A stretch of 64,000 bases of DNA from Micrococcales bacterium. Its GTDB lineage: Bacteria > Actinomycetota > Actinomycetes > S36-B12 > UBA10799. The stretch is from contig JADKAV010000001.1 of assembly GCA_016719135.1 (NCBI GenBank), positions 1 to 64,000 on the forward strand, written 5' to 3'. The position numbers and the translations under genes were made by a program. Below are positions 1 to 9,426 of the stretch, piece after piece (the first letter of the stretch is position 1; each line of letters starts with the position of its first letter). The notes under the pieces are model-generated. The model was given only the letters and a program-made list of their open reading frames with translations. It was not told the DNA's origin and searched no databases.

Positions 1-1
1 G

Positions 2-1279
2 CACCACAGCAACGAGCTGCCCTGGCGCGAATCCCTGGCCACCGTCGTCACCATCCCGGAGGATGCCGACGGGCACATCGACGTCGACGCGTTGCGCGCG
101 GCCCTGGCCCAGTACGCCCAGCGACCGCTGAAGATCGGGTCGTTCAGCGCGGCCTCCAACGTGACCGGCATCATGACCGACACCGGCGCGATCTCCACGG
201 TGCTGCACGAGCACGGCGCCCTGGCGTTCTGGGACTACGCGGCGGCCGGACCCTACGTGGACATCGACATGAACCCGCCGGACGAACTCGCCTACGCCGA
301 CGCGGTCTTCTTGTCCCCGCACAAGTTCATCGGCGGTCCCGGCACCCCCGGCCTGCTCGTGGTGCGCCCCGAGGTCGTCAACAACAGCGTCCCGGAGATG
401 GTGGGCGGCGGAACTGTGGCCTACGTCAATCCGCAGGACCACTTGTATCTGTCGGACATCGAACACCGGGAAGAGGCGGGAACACCTGCCATCGTGGAAT
501 CCATCCGCGCCGGGCTGGTCTTCCACCTCAAGCAGTCCGTCGGCGTCGACGTGATCCGCGCTCACGAGGAAGACTTCCTACGGCGCGCCATCGCCTCCTG
601 GAGCGAGCATCCCAACATCGAGATTCTGGGCAACCTCCACGCACGTCGGCTATCGATCGTCAGCTTCGTGATCCGTCGGCCCGGTGGGCGCTACCTGCAC
701 CACAACCTGGTGGTGGCCATCCTCAACGACCTGTTCGGTATCCAGTCGCGTGGCGGCTGCTCCTGCGCTGGGCCGTACGGCCACCGCCTACTGGGCATCG
801 ACGTGGAACTCTCCAACGAGTTCCAGACCGAGATCGCCCGGGGATGCGAAGGCATCAAACCCGGGTGGGTGCGGGTCAACTTCAACTACTTCATCTCCGA
901 AGCGGTTTTCTCCTACATCGTGGAGGCGGTCGAACTGATCGCCGACCACGGGTACCGGCTCATCGAGGACTACCACTTCGAGCAGGACACAGGTTTGTGG
1001 CGCCACCGTCGAGGTCCGGTCGAACCCCCGCTGCGCCTGAGTCAGTTGCACTACACCGACGGCGCCCTGACCTATCCGCACCACGACGACACCGCCGGGG
1101 AGCAGTCGCTGAGCGGCTACCTGGATCAGGCCAGGACACTGCTGCTGGAGCGGGGGGATCCGTCGCAATCGCAGCCCGCACAGACGACCCCGGAGTTCGA
1201 ACACCTCAGGTGGTTCGAATTGCCGGCCAGTTGTGTGCAGACCCCCGCTGAGAGCGGCTCTAGCGCGAGCGGAAACTGA
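2..1279 (+). CDS. Class V aminotransferase / cysteine desulfurase-like protein (5' end outside window)
   Basis: The frame is open from base 2 and gives 425 visible residues; the start lies upstream of the window. It is a PLP-dependent fold-type I enzyme of the class V (NifS/SufS/CsdB-like) group. The Schiff-base lysine is in SPHKFIGGPGTPG (about visible residue 108) and the pyridine-binding aspartate in FWDYAAAGPYV. A cysteine-rich loop, SRGGCSCAGPYGH, lies where cysteine desulfurases carry the catalytic cysteine. The C-terminal extension of about 100 residues is longer than in SufS, so the substrate (cysteine, selenocysteine or another amino acid) is not certain. The gene converges on the GH18 gene and the two 3' ends overlap by 20 bases. 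No suf or isc genes are nearby. Confidence 0.8.
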   Translation, partial: HHSNELPWRESLATVVTIPEDADGHIDVDALRAALAQYAQRPLKIGSFSAASNVTGIMTDTGAISTVLHEHGALAFWDYAAAGPYVDIDMNPPDELAYADAVFLSPHKFIGGPGTPGLLVVRPEVVNNSVPEMVGGGTVAYVNPQDHLYLSDIEHREEAGTPAIVESIRAGLVFHLKQSVGVDVIRAHEEDFLRRAIASWSEHPNIEILGNLHARRLSIVSFVIRRPGGRYLHHNLVVAILNDLFGIQSRGGCSCAGPYGHRLLGIDVELSNEFQTEIARGCEGIKPGWVRVNFNYFISEAVFSYIVEAVELIADHGYRLIEDYHFEQDTGLWRHRRGPVEPPLRLSQLHYTDGALTYPHHDDTAGEQSLSGYLDQARTLLLERGDPSQSQPAQTTPEFEHLRWFELPASCVQTPAESGSSASGN

Positions 1280-3015
1280 CTGTCGAACTGATGCCCTTGG
1301 CGTAGCCCTTGAACGGCGCCGAAACCACCCGGTAGGTGTAACTGCCGTTCTTCACCGTCGGAGTGACGCTGAAGCGGTACTTGCCGCGGGCCTTTGTGCC
1401 GGGTCTTGCCGAACGTGACCCACTTGCCCTTGACCAATCGCTGCCGCTTCACCAGCACCTTGCGCTTGCCAGGGGTGACACTGCCGGTCAACCGGACCTT
1501 CTGCCCGGTGAAGGCGACGATGGAACTGTTCACACTCACCGCGGCGCGCACCTTGGTGCGAACCGTCGCGCTGCGGGCTGCCTTACGGGTGCCGGTGCTC
1601 GAGACCTTGATCCGGAACGAACTGGTCTTCTTGGGCGCGTGGCTGAACACGACCTGACCCGACTTCGGGACGTTCCGGGAGGCTACATTTCGCCAACCGG
1701 GCTTGCCGACAGGGTTCTTCTGCAGCGTCGCGCGACCACCGCCATCGGGCTTGCCGTCCATCGACACCTGCGCGGAGATGCTCCCCTTCTGACCGCGCGT
1801 GATGGACTTCGGCGCACCGATCTTGACACTGCCGCTCTTGCGGGCGCCCGGTGTGGCCTTTTGAACACCCACGGCCTTGCGAACCGCCGGCCACTGCGCA
1901 GAGGACTCCCCGCCGATGGTCCACAGCGCCGCGCCGCCCAGATTCGTCGAGCGGGCCACCCGGACCCGGTCGGCGACGGACTGCGCATCGGCGAAGAAAG
2001 CGCGTCGGCTGACCGTGCAGTCGGTCTTCTCCCCTTTGGCGTCCAGCCCCCGGTACACGATGCTGTACGAGACGCTCAGTTCGCCGGAGGCCGCATCGCG
2101 GGTGACCTGGTCGGGGGCAACGCCGTCCTTTGCCAGGGAAGCCAGGGCACCGCCGCTGGTCATCGAGTAGTTGCCGTTGTTGATGGTCTGCCCCACAGGG
2201 CATTTGCCGGTCTTGCCCACGTACCAGTTGCGCCCGTAAACAGGGATGCCCAACTGCACCTTGCCGGGCGGTAGTTGCGTGGCCGCGAAGGAGGCGACCT
2301 TCTGCACCCACCCGAGGGGTGCGATCGGCCCGGGGCTACCCACCGAGTAGTCGTAGGCCATGATCCGCAGAATGTCGACGCTCTTGCCCATCGCCGCGTA
2401 GTCGTAGACCCAGTATCCGCTCGAGGAGTCGTAGTCCGCGTCGTACATCGGCGGCACCGTGACAGCCAGGAGTTTGCCTTCGGCGTGCAACGCGTCGGCG
2501 AGTTCGGAGACGAAGGCGACCCAATTGGGCCGGGTCGCTGCCCACGACGAACTTCCGTCGGTGAACGCGAACGTCTCGTAGTCCAGGTCGATGCCGTCGT
2601 ACCCGTTGGTGAGGACCAGTTGCACGATGCTGTTGATGTGCTCGGCGCGCTTGGGCTTCGAGGCCAATGTGGCAGCCATCCGGCCCTTGCCCGAACCGTC
2701 AGTGATCGACGGCAGGATTTTCACGCCCTGACCACGCAGTTTGGCCAGCGCTGCGGCCGCGGTCGTGGGTGACAGGTGATTGTGCACATAAATCTTCGAG
2801 CCGTCCCAGCGGGCATCGTGCCAGAACGGAGAGATGTCGCTGAAGATGTCGGAGTTGGTCAAGAAACTGCTGCTCGAGGTCTCGGTGGACCAGTAGGGCA
2901 GCCAGCCGGACATGAAGCGACGGGGCTCGTCGGCGGCATGAACCGGCGCCACCGCAGTCGCGGTCAGGCAGCCGGCAGCCACCGCAGCAGCAACCGCAGC
3001 GCCTCGGCGCTTCAT
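1260..3015 (-). CDS. Secreted GH18 (chitinase/YaaH-like) protein, frameshifted near the 3' end
   Basis: A secreted glycoside hydrolase family 18 protein. The start is the ATG at 3015, preceded by a GGGGAGG ribosome site; the N-terminus is a signal peptide (MKRRGAAVAAAV... to VHAADE). The GH18 signature DGIDLDYE is intact, with catalytic glutamate at about residue 147, followed by typical strands (LLAVTVPP, ILRIMAYDY, GGAALWTIGG). After about residue 390 come basic Ig-like beta repeats common in actinobacterial wall proteins. A one-base indel near 1395-1404 breaks the frame: downstream, another frame continues the same protein (RGKYRFSVTPTV to FRSR) to a TAG at 1260, whereas the original frame runs on into unrelated sequence. 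I read this as a sequencing error or recent mutation. The substrate could be chitin, peptidoglycan or another glycan. Confidence 0.82.
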
Positions 3016-3218
3016 CGAGCCTCCCCAGGGGCATCGCAGGATCATCAGACACTACATCGACGCACAGTGTCCAAAACATGAACTGCGCCACCCAAATTGT
3101 AAACGCCGAGCCCAGTTGCTGTCGCGTCCGTCCGACTTTCGGTCGAATCCGCCCAAAAGGGACTACGGATTGGTCCTCACGAGGGCTCCCGCACGGCGGG
3201 CGGTTAGCCTCAGTAGCC

Positions 3219-4661
3219 ATGCGCGTTCTGATTGGACTATGCACGGCGGCTCTGGCCCTCACAGCGAGCCCGGCGGTCGCGGACTCAGATTCCCTGGCCC
3301 AGCGCGCCCAAGCTGCGGCGGATGCCACCCTGGCGGCCAAGATCTCCAGCCGGCAACTCAACGCCACCGCCGGCTTCCTGATCCCGCTGCGCATCTCCAA
3401 CCCGCGCATCGGCGGCTCGTTCGGGTTCGACGTCGTGGACACCTCAACTGGGGAATCCGTCTACTCCACGAGGGCCGACGCCGCCCTGCGACCCGCCTCC
3501 AACATGAAAATCGTGACGGCGCTCACGGCCCTGAAGGTTCTCGGCCCTGACACCCGGATGACCACCGAGACCTTCGTACCCAAGCGTGGCCAGGTGATTC
3601 TGCGGGGGGGCGGCGACACCACCCTCACGAGCACCGCTCTGGCGAATCTGGGCAGGTCCACCGCGGCGTACCTGAAGTCCAACCGCCTGCTGCCCCGCAA
3701 GCGCCAGCCCGCCGATTACCGTCCCTCGACCTGCGTGATCAACGGCAAGACCCGCAAGTCCACGAACAAGCGCCCGTGCCCGATGGTCACGCCCCCCAAG
3801 AAGCGCCGGGCCCTCAAGGTCTACGTGGACGACTCGCTGTATCGCACGCCGAAGCGTGGTCCCGGTTGGACCAGTTCCTATCAGCCGACCATCGTGCGTC
3901 CCGTGCGCTCTTTGGGCCGGCTCGGCGTCTACCAGTGGGACAGTGCCAAGGAAGCCGGATACGTCCTGTCCGCGGCACTTAGGTCGGCCGGCATCAAAAC
4001 CCGCACCGTCGGGCATCGCGACGTCCAGGATGGCGCCGCCAGCGCCGCCAAGGTCACTGGCGACACGGTCGCCTCACAGGTCCGCTCCATGCTGCTGGTC
4101 AGCGAGAACAACATCGCAGAGATGCTCTTCCGCCAGGTCGCGGTCGAACGTGGCCGCAAGGGAACCTGGAAGGGCGGTCGCCTCGCCGCCCGCGACACGC
4201 TCAGGGAACTGGGCCTGTCCACCCGCTCCCTGAAACTCATGGACGGCAGCGGCGTCTCCCGTGACGACCGGCTGACCCCGCGCTTCCTGACCGACCTGCT
4301 GCAAGTCGCTCTGCGAACCGACGAGCACCCGCAGTTCCAGTCGTTCTTCAGCTCACTTCCCGTCGGTGGCCGCACCGGCACCCTGTCGGCCAGCACCGGG
4401 CGCTTCACGACCAGTCCGAGCAAGTGCGCAGCGGGCCGGGTGTATGCGAAGACCGGAACCCTGTTCGACACCATCGGCTTGTCCGGCTACACCCGAGCCG
4501 CGGACGGGGAGCTGAAGGCGTTCGCCGCACTGGTCAACGACCGGCCGCAGTCGTACAGCCCGTTGTCCACCCGGCAGGCGGTCGACGGACTGGTTGCCAC
4601 GGTGAACGGATGTTGGGGCCCGACCAAGAAGACGGGCTCACCCCCGCCACTCGAGCCCTGA
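3219..4661 (+). CDS. dacB: D-alanyl-D-alanine carboxypeptidase/endopeptidase, PBP4 family (peptidase S13)
   Basis: A low-molecular-mass penicillin-binding protein that trims or cleaves peptidoglycan stem peptides outside the membrane. The ATG at 3219 is chosen because it opens directly on a signal peptide (MRVLIGLCTAALALTASPAVA); upstream in-frame sequence has no signal character. All three serine DD-peptidase motifs are visible: S94-x-x-K97 in SNMK, S295-E-N297, and K411-T-G. Length (480 residues) and motif spacing fit the DacB/PBP4 class, with a large insert between motifs 1 and 2. It is divergent from the GH18 gene, so 3016-3218 should hold both promoters. Confidence 0.92.
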   Translation: MRVLIGLCTAALALTASPAVADSDSLAQRAQAAADATLAAKISSRQLNATAGFLIPLRISNPRIGGSFGFDVVDTSTGESVYSTRADAALRPASNMKIVTALTALKVLGPDTRMTTETFVPKRGQVILRGGGDTTLTSTALANLGRSTAAYLKSNRLLPRKRQPADYRPSTCVINGKTRKSTNKRPCPMVTPPKKRRALKVYVDDSLYRTPKRGPGWTSSYQPTIVRPVRSLGRLGVYQWDSAKEAGYVLSAALRSAGIKTRTVGHRDVQDGAASAAKVTGDTVASQVRSMLLVSENNIAEMLFRQVAVERGRKGTWKGGRLAARDTLRELGLSTRSLKLMDGSGVSRDDRLTPRFLTDLLQVALRTDEHPQFQSFFSSLPVGGRTGTLSASTGRFTTSPSKCAAGRVYAKTGTLFDTIGLSGYTRAADGELKAFAALVNDRPQSYSPLSTRQAVDGLVATVNGCWGPTKKTGSPPPLEP

Positions 4662-4679
4662 TCCGGATTTGGTCCGCGG

Positions 4680-5309
4680 TCAGCGCAATCGACTGGCGAT
4701 GGAGTCGCGCGCCGAGACCAACTCGGTGAGGGTCGCCTCGTCCGGTGGCTGCAGGACGTACAGGCCGACGACTGCTTCGATGCCGGGCACCGACAGCGCC
4801 GCCGCCGCAGATGCCACGGAGCCGGGACCGCGAGCAGGCGCGACCACCGGTCGACTGTCACCTCGTCGCGAGAGCAGCACCGCCTGACCGGCAGCGCTGT
4901 CCTCCAATCCGGATCGTGAGCCCACCCTGACCCCGACGAAGACCTCGGCCCGCGGCGGTTCAGCCACCGCAACGACCACCAGGCCGTCGGCGCCGTCGGT
5001 GATCGCCAGGTGCGCGGTGGCGGTGGTTGTGTCCGCCAGTCGCCGCAAGGGAGGCAGTGCGGCTTCACGCAGCAGCGGCTGGACCTGCCGGGCCAGACCG
5101 ATCAGGCCCAACCCCACGTGGCACTTCCCGTCGGCCGCCCGCCGCAGCAGAGCGTGTTTCTCCAGCGTGACCACCAGGCGGTAGACCACTGTCCGTCCGA
5201 TTCCCAGCTCTGCCGCGATCTCGCTGACCCGCATGCCCTCGCCGGTATCGGCCAGCAAAGTGAGCAGGGTCAACCCCCGGTCCAGGGTCTGTGAGGTCTC
5301 AGCAGTCAT
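4680..5309 (-). CDS. IclR-family transcriptional regulator
   Basis: A 209-residue regulator with an N-terminal winged helix (LTLLTLLADTGEGMRVSEIA, then GIGRTVVYRLVVTLEKH) and a C-terminal effector-binding domain ending in a DEATLTELVSARDSIASRL helix. The ATG at 5309 is preferred because a GGAGAAGG site precedes it and the frame upstream encodes repeat-derived sequence. It is slightly shorter than the usual ~250 residues. It converges on dacB with an 18-base gap and has no adjacent catabolic operon, so its ligand and targets cannot be inferred. Confidence 0.85.
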   Translation of the reverse strand: MTAETSQTLDRGLTLLTLLADTGEGMRVSEIAAELGIGRTVVYRLVVTLEKHALLRRAADGKCHVGLGLIGLARQVQPLLREAALPPLRRLADTTTATAHLAITDGADGLVVVAVAEPPRAEVFVGVRVGSRSGLEDSAAGQAVLLSRRGDSRPVVAPARGPGSVASAAAALSVPGIEAVVGLYVLQPPDEATLTELVSARDSIASRLR

Positions 5310-5450
5310 CCAGACCACCTTCTCCCCCGATGGCGCATCCTGACCACTTCCGACACGGGAGTGTCGCCGGTTCTTAACCTGGTTCGTACCGCGCTGGGTG
5401 CGCAGCGCACTGATCCGGGCGTGGTGTCCGCGTGCGGTCTGCGTCCGGCA

Positions 5451-5562
5451 GCCGTTGGAGTTGGGTACATCCGTTGGACAACCGCACATCCGTTGGACAA
5501 CCACCGGCCGTGCAACTCCAACGCCGGTACCCTTCTCCAACGTGTGTACCTAAGTCCACGCC
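5451..5562. repeat. Interspersed repeat, copy A (convergent 19-bp modules)
   Basis: The 310 bases between the IclR gene and the DUF3039 gene contain no credible gene but hold a 112-bp repeat, about 85% identical to 10521-10632. It is built from roughly 19-bp modules with core CGTTGGA: three in forward orientation (from 5453, 5472 and 5491) and two to three in reverse orientation (TCCAACG cores near 5517 and 5536). The outer arms CGTTGGAGTTG and CAACTCCAACG are inverted copies and could pair. No coding capacity. Confidence 0.8.
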
Positions 5563-5619
5563 GATGGAGCTGGGGCAAGAACGGGGTGCGGCCCCCGCGA
5601 CCCCAACGGTCCATCGCGA

Positions 5620-5913
5620 TCAGTCCTCGTCGTCCCCGCCACCAGGAAGGCCCTTGTAGATGGCCTCGCATGCCGGGCACACGGGAAAGCGCGACGGGTC
5701 GCGGTTGGGCACCCACACCTTCCCGCACAGAGCGATCACCGGTTCCCCCAGGACCGCACTGGCCATGATCTTGTCTTTCTTCACGTAGTGGGCGAACTTC
5801 TCGTGATCGCCCTCCTCAAGTACTGGTTCGGTCTCCACCAACGTGTCACCGGTCAGCTCCGGGCTCTCGAGCGGATTCGACGATGAAACAACCAGACGAT
5901 GCGGATCAGCCAT
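5620..5913 (-). CDS. DUF3039 family protein
   Basis: A 97-residue soluble protein of the actinobacterial DUF3039 family. Visible family features are HYVKKDKIMASAVLGEPVIALCGKVWVP and FPVCPACEAIY, which contribute one cysteine plus a CPAC pair that could bind a metal. The N-terminus is acidic and probably flexible and the C-terminus ends in an acidic GGGDDED tail. Biochemical function is unknown. It stands alone, divergent from whiB. Confidence 0.8.
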   Translation of the reverse strand: MADPHRLVVSSSNPLESPELTGDTLVETEPVLEEGDHEKFAHYVKKDKIMASAVLGEPVIALCGKVWVPNRDPSRFPVCPACEAIYKGLPGGGDDED

Positions 5914-6066
5914 AGGGATGAGTGTACGTGAGGCACATCACACCACCGTGCCACCAGGCATAACGCAGCGTGAGAAGGGAATCGGAGCGTCACAGACGTC
6001 CCGATTTGTCCGACCTGTGACTCAGCGTGTTCACACTCGCGACGCCACGCATTAATCATCGGAGAC

Positions 6067-6097
6067 TTGACGCGGGGGTGATTACTCTGCGCATAAT
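6067..6097 (+). promoter_or_regulatory. Candidate promoter in the 379-base whiB leader
   Basis: The gap 5914-6292 contains no gene that I can support. A possible housekeeping promoter is TTGACG (6067-6072) and CATAAT (6092-6097), but the 19-base spacer is longer than ideal. If used, it gives whiB a 5' leader of about 190 bases. Long leaders are common for regulated whiB genes, but no recognised riboswitch is visible. Confidence 0.3.
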
Positions 6098-6292
6098 GCC
6101 AACGAACGGTTGAGGCATTTATCGGCCATACGGTCGATGCCCCCGCCGCTCACTGTGAGTAGCGTTCAATGCGTGGTTAGTACTCGCCGATACTCCAACT
6201 GGGGGACGAGTAGCACGTAGAGGGAATCCGCTCGCCGAACGTGCGAGTGGCCGACGCCGGCCCATAACGCCGGTGGTTAGGAGAGATTCGCA

Positions 6293-6667
6293 ATGCCGCA
6301 GCAACCTCTGTCGCAAGTACCCGCCGACGCCACCTGGGACTGGCAAGAAGTGGGGTCATGCCGGGAAGCCGACCCGGAACTCTTCTTCCACCCACAGAAC
6401 GAGCGGGGTCTCGCACGCCTACGCCGCGACCGGGCCGCCAAAGCCGTCTGTTCCCAGTGCGACGTGCGCATCGAATGTGCCGACTATGCGATCCGCGCCC
6501 GCGAACCGTACGGCGTGTGGGGCGGGCTCACCGAGGAAGAACGCGAACGCGTCTATGTCCGCATAGCCCTGGCCCAATTCCCCCGTCAGCGCGGAGAAGG
6601 TGCCGTGGCAGCCGCAGCGGAAATCTCCGAAGCCGTTTCGCCCGGCGCCATGGGCGTCGTTTCCTGA
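6293..6667 (+). CDS. whiB: WhiB-family iron-sulfur transcriptional regulator (WhiB3/WhiD-like)
   Basis: A 124-residue WhiB protein with the four cluster-binding cysteines C23, C53, C56 and C62 in C-x29-C-x2-C-x5-C spacing, followed by the G-V/I-W-G-G turn (GVWGG, 74-78) and an LTEEERERV helix. WhiB proteins bind a [4Fe-4S] cluster and act with the primary sigma factor. The DPELFFHP...ERG and REPYGVWGG stretches look closest to WhiB3/WhiD, but this is from memory of family sequences. The start has a GGAGAG site 7 bases upstream. The C-terminal tail of about 35 residues is unusual: alanine-rich rather than the basic tail of many family members. Confidence 0.93.
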   Translation: MPQQPLSQVPADATWDWQEVGSCREADPELFFHPQNERGLARLRRDRAAKAVCSQCDVRIECADYAIRAREPYGVWGGLTEEERERVYVRIALAQFPRQRGEGAVAAAAEISEAVSPGAMGVVS

Positions 6668-6679
6668 ATCCTGCACGAG

Positions 6680-6713
6680 AGCGCCGCCCGATCCGTCGTG
6701 GCGGCGCTTTCGT
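6680..6713 (+). terminator. Terminator after whiB
   Basis: A 9-bp perfect stem, AGCGCCGCC / GGCGGCGCT, with an 11-base loop is followed by TTTCGTCT. It lies 12 bases after the whiB stop and could also serve the small membrane protein gene on the other strand. Confidence 0.8.
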
Positions 6714-6719
6714 CTGTTC

Positions 6720-6926
6720 TCAGCGCTTCTGCTCTTCGGCGTCGAGTTGGCGCAACAACCCCCGGTAGGCCCGGAAGGTGAACACGGTGGCGACGGCCAG
6801 CACCACTGCCGCGATCGCGTAAATCACGTTGGAGCCGCCCACGGCGGCGATCCCGACCCAGATCGTCATGAAGGCGAATATGGCTGACAAGAAGATCAGG
6901 ACGTTGCTCTTGGCTGCTCCGCTCAT
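6720..6926 (-). CDS. Small two-helix membrane protein
   Basis: A 68-residue protein with two hydrophobic segments (about 9-27 and 32-52) and a charged C-terminal tail (RGLLRQLDAEEQKR). Composition and codon use match neighbouring genes, and it is bounded by terminators on both sides, which supports a real gene. Unnamed proteins of this shape are common in actinobacteria; no function can be assigned. Confidence 0.6.
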   Translation of the reverse strand: MSGAAKSNVLIFLSAIFAFMTIWVGIAAVGGSNVIYAIAAVVLAVATVFTFRAYRGLLRQLDAEEQKR

Positions 6927-6980
6927 TGCGCCACCCTACGGGTTCAGGTGCCGGATGCGAGGCGGGCGGCTGAACACGAC

Positions 6981-7013
6981 GAGGCCCCCACCCCGAGCAG
7001 GGGTGGGGGCCTC
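6981..7013 (-). terminator. Terminator after the YfcC-like gene
   Basis: A 13-bp perfect GC-rich stem, GAGGCCCCCACCC / GGGTGGGGGCCTC, with a 7-base loop lies just downstream of the stop at 7022. On the minus strand it is followed by a weak T-rich stretch. Confidence 0.82.
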
Positions 7014-7021
7014 GAACGGTG

Positions 7022-8089
7022 TCACTCGCCGCTGAGTACCGGGATCGCAGATCCGAGGGCCAGCAGCACGCAGGTGAGCAGGAACAGCAGCAGCAATAGC
7101 GGCCAGACGAACTTGAGGTACCTGTCGTAGCGCACCTTGGCGATCGCCAGACCACCCATGACGATCGCGGAGGTGGGTGTGAACAGGTTCACCCAACCTG
7201 ACGCGGCCTGGTAGCCGGTCACCACGATCGCCCGGCTGACGCCTGCGAAGTCGCCGAGCGGGGCCATGATCGGCATCGCCAGCGTCGCGTGTCCCGACGA
7301 CGAAGGAACCAGGAAGGCCAACGGGATATTGACGACGAACATCATCACCGCGAAGACCGCACCGGACAGGTCCGTGACCAGGCTCTCCAGCGAATTCAGA
7401 ACGGTGTCGGTGATTCCCGCGTTGTTCATGACGACCGTCACGCCGCGCGCGAACGCGATGATGAACGCCGCGCCGATGAAGTCACCCATCCCGGTGATGA
7501 TCGCATTGACCATCCCCTCCTCGCCGAGTTTGCCGACCAGACCGATGATGACCGCGGCCACGAGGAACAAGGCCGCCAGCTCGGGGAAGAACCATCCCCA
7601 GGTGACTCGCTCCATCGCCGGGAAGAAGTCCGACCACGGGACCACGGAGAAGATCATGATCACAAAGGTCAGCGCGAAGATCCAGATGACCAGCTTCTGA
7701 CGCCCATCCATCTCAGGGGGCTCACCGGCGCTCTGGGCAGCCAGCGCCGAGTCCTCCTCGGTCCGCGGGATCATGAACTTGTCGGGATTGCCTTTGATCT
7801 TGTTCGCGTAGCGCAGGACGAAGACGACGGAGGTGGTCACCAGCACGATGTAGATCAGCAGCCGCAGCACGATTCCGTCGCCGAGTTGGATACCGGCACT
7901 GTCGGAGGCCACACCAGTTGCGAACGGGTTGACCGTGGAGGCCATGGTCCCGGTTCCCGCACCGACCAGGATCACCACCCTCGGCGCCGAGCAGGAGGCG
8001 AAGGGCCGGCTAGCGGAGATCCGCGCGCTGCGTACGGCGCAATGATGGCATAGCCGGGCACGTTGGGCAAAGATCGTAACAATCCGCAC
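7022..8089 (-). pseudogene. YfcC/ArcD-like basic amino acid antiporter, N-terminal half missing
   Basis: The protein from about residue 39 onward matches the second part of YfcC-family transporters: GTGTMASTVNPFATGVASDS, several membrane helices, then the SSSGHATLAMPIMAPLGDFAGV and GWVNLFTPTSAIVMGGLAIA stretches. Family members are about 480-510 residues; only about 315 family residues are present. The preceding 38 residues are arginine/cysteine-rich and unlike any transporter N-terminus. The break lies near 7975-7985, about 140 bases from arcA. The context (next to arcA and arcB) fits an arginine/ornithine antiporter. Either a real deletion removed the 5' half or the assembly is collapsed here. 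Confidence 0.7.
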
Positions 8090-8118
8090 TCGGCGGTACT
8101 GCGCGAAGGGAATCGTGA

Positions 8119-9351
8119 ATGTCTGAATACCACGTCGACTCAGAGGTGGGTCAACTCCAGTCGGTCATCGTCCACAGACCGGGTCTCGAGTTGGCGCGCC
8201 TTACCCCCTCGAATGTCGAGGACCTGCTTTTCGATGACGTCATGTGGGCGGCACGCGCTCGTGAAGAACACGACGCCTTCGTCATGAAACTGCGTGACAA
8301 GAACGTCGAAGTACTGCACTTCCAGACCCTTCTGGCCGAAGCGCTCGACCAGCCAGGCGGCCGCGAGTTCCTCGACGAGCGCCTCACAACCGCCACCCAG
8401 GTCGGTCCGGCGCTCGACGAGCCGCTCTCGGATCTGGTGATGCAACAGGACGCCGAACTGCTGTCCGAGGTCCTGATCGGTGGGGTGCTCAAGCGCGACC
8501 TGCACCTGCCGAACACGGAGAGCCTGCTGTGGAGCTACCTGGATGACTACGACTTCATCCTGACCCCGCTGCCCAACCACCTGTTCCAGCGGGACAACAC
8601 GGCGTTCGTGTACGACGGCCTATCGGTCAACCCGATGGCCAAGCCGGCCCGTAAGCGGGAGACCCTGCACTCCAGGTTGATCTGGAACTTCCACCCCCGG
8701 TTCAGGGACGCCGGACTGAACTTCTACTACGGCAACGACGACGAGCACCACGAGCCGGCCACCGTCGAGGGCGGCGACATCCTCGTGATCGGCAACGGTG
8801 CTGTGATGATCGGCATGGGTGAGCGCACCACACCGCAGGGTGTGGAGGTCCTGGCCCGCAAGTACTTCAAGCACGGCAAGGGCCAGATCACCAAGGTGAT
8901 CGTGGTGGAGTTGCCGAAGACCCGCGCGTTCATGCACCTCGACACCGCGATGACGATGATCGACAAGGACGCGTTCTCCTGCTACCCGTACCTGCCCGAT
9001 CACTTGCGTTCGTACACGCTCGAGCCGGTCGGCGAGGACGGCAACTTCACCGTCAAGGAGAACGACGACATGTGGCCGGTCGTCGCCGATGCGGTCGGCG
9101 TCGAAGAGATGCGCGTGCTGAAGACCCCGATCGACGAACTCGGCGCCCAGCGCGAGCAGTGGGACGACGGCAACAACTTCCTGGCCGTCGCACCCGGCGT
9201 CATCTTCGGGTACGAGCGCAACACCACCACGAACACCTTCCTGCGCAAGGAGGGCATCGAGATCGTCAGCATCGTCGGTTCCGAACTCGGCCGTGGCCGT
9301 GGTGGACCCCGCTGCATGAGCTGCCCGATCGTCCGCGGTCCGGCGGAGTAG
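8119..9351 (+). CDS. arcA: Arginine deiminase
   Basis: Hydrolyses arginine to citrulline and ammonia, the first step of the arginine deiminase pathway. It has 410 residues, the usual length. Family landmarks include EVGQLQSVIVHRPG at the N-terminus, LPNHLFQRDNTAFVYDG, GGDILVIGNGAVMIGMGERT, FMHLDTAMTMID and the catalytic loop GRGGPRCMSCP with nucleophile Cys399. The ATG at 8119 has an AAGGGAA site. It is divergent from the truncated YfcC-like gene and followed 75 bases later by a catabolic ornithine carbamoyltransferase, which completes citrulline breakdown. Confidence 0.97.
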   Translation: MSEYHVDSEVGQLQSVIVHRPGLELARLTPSNVEDLLFDDVMWAARAREEHDAFVMKLRDKNVEVLHFQTLLAEALDQPGGREFLDERLTTATQVGPALDEPLSDLVMQQDAELLSEVLIGGVLKRDLHLPNTESLLWSYLDDYDFILTPLPNHLFQRDNTAFVYDGLSVNPMAKPARKRETLHSRLIWNFHPRFRDAGLNFYYGNDDEHHEPATVEGGDILVIGNGAVMIGMGERTTPQGVEVLARKYFKHGKGQITKVIVVELPKTRAFMHLDTAMTMIDKDAFSCYPYLPDHLRSYTLEPVGEDGNFTVKENDDMWPVVADAVGVEEMRVLKTPIDELGAQREQWDDGNNFLAVAPGVIFGYERNTTTNTFLRKEGIEIVSIVGSELGRGRGGPRCMSCPIVRGPAE

Positions 9352-9357
9352 AACCCT

Positions 9358-9395
9358 GTGTGGGGTGGCCTTCGCGGGTCACCCCACACCCTTTT
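9358..9395 (+). terminator. Hairpin between arcA and arcB
   Basis: A 10-bp perfect stem, GTGTGGGGTG / CACCCCACAC (9358-9367, 9380-9389), is followed by CCTTTTC. It looks like an intrinsic terminator or a partial terminator tuning arcB relative to arcA. Confidence 0.68.
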
Positions 9396-9426
9396 CGACA
9401 ACCCCACCCCCCAGTAAGGAGAACCA

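Noticed and set aside
1395..1404. GH18 gene as a pseudogene
   Set aside because: A single indel restores a normal C-terminus and stop, and many genes in the window show the same error type.
5914..6292. Additional small genes in the whiB leader
   Set aside because: Short frames on both strands have no ribosome sites or family resemblance.
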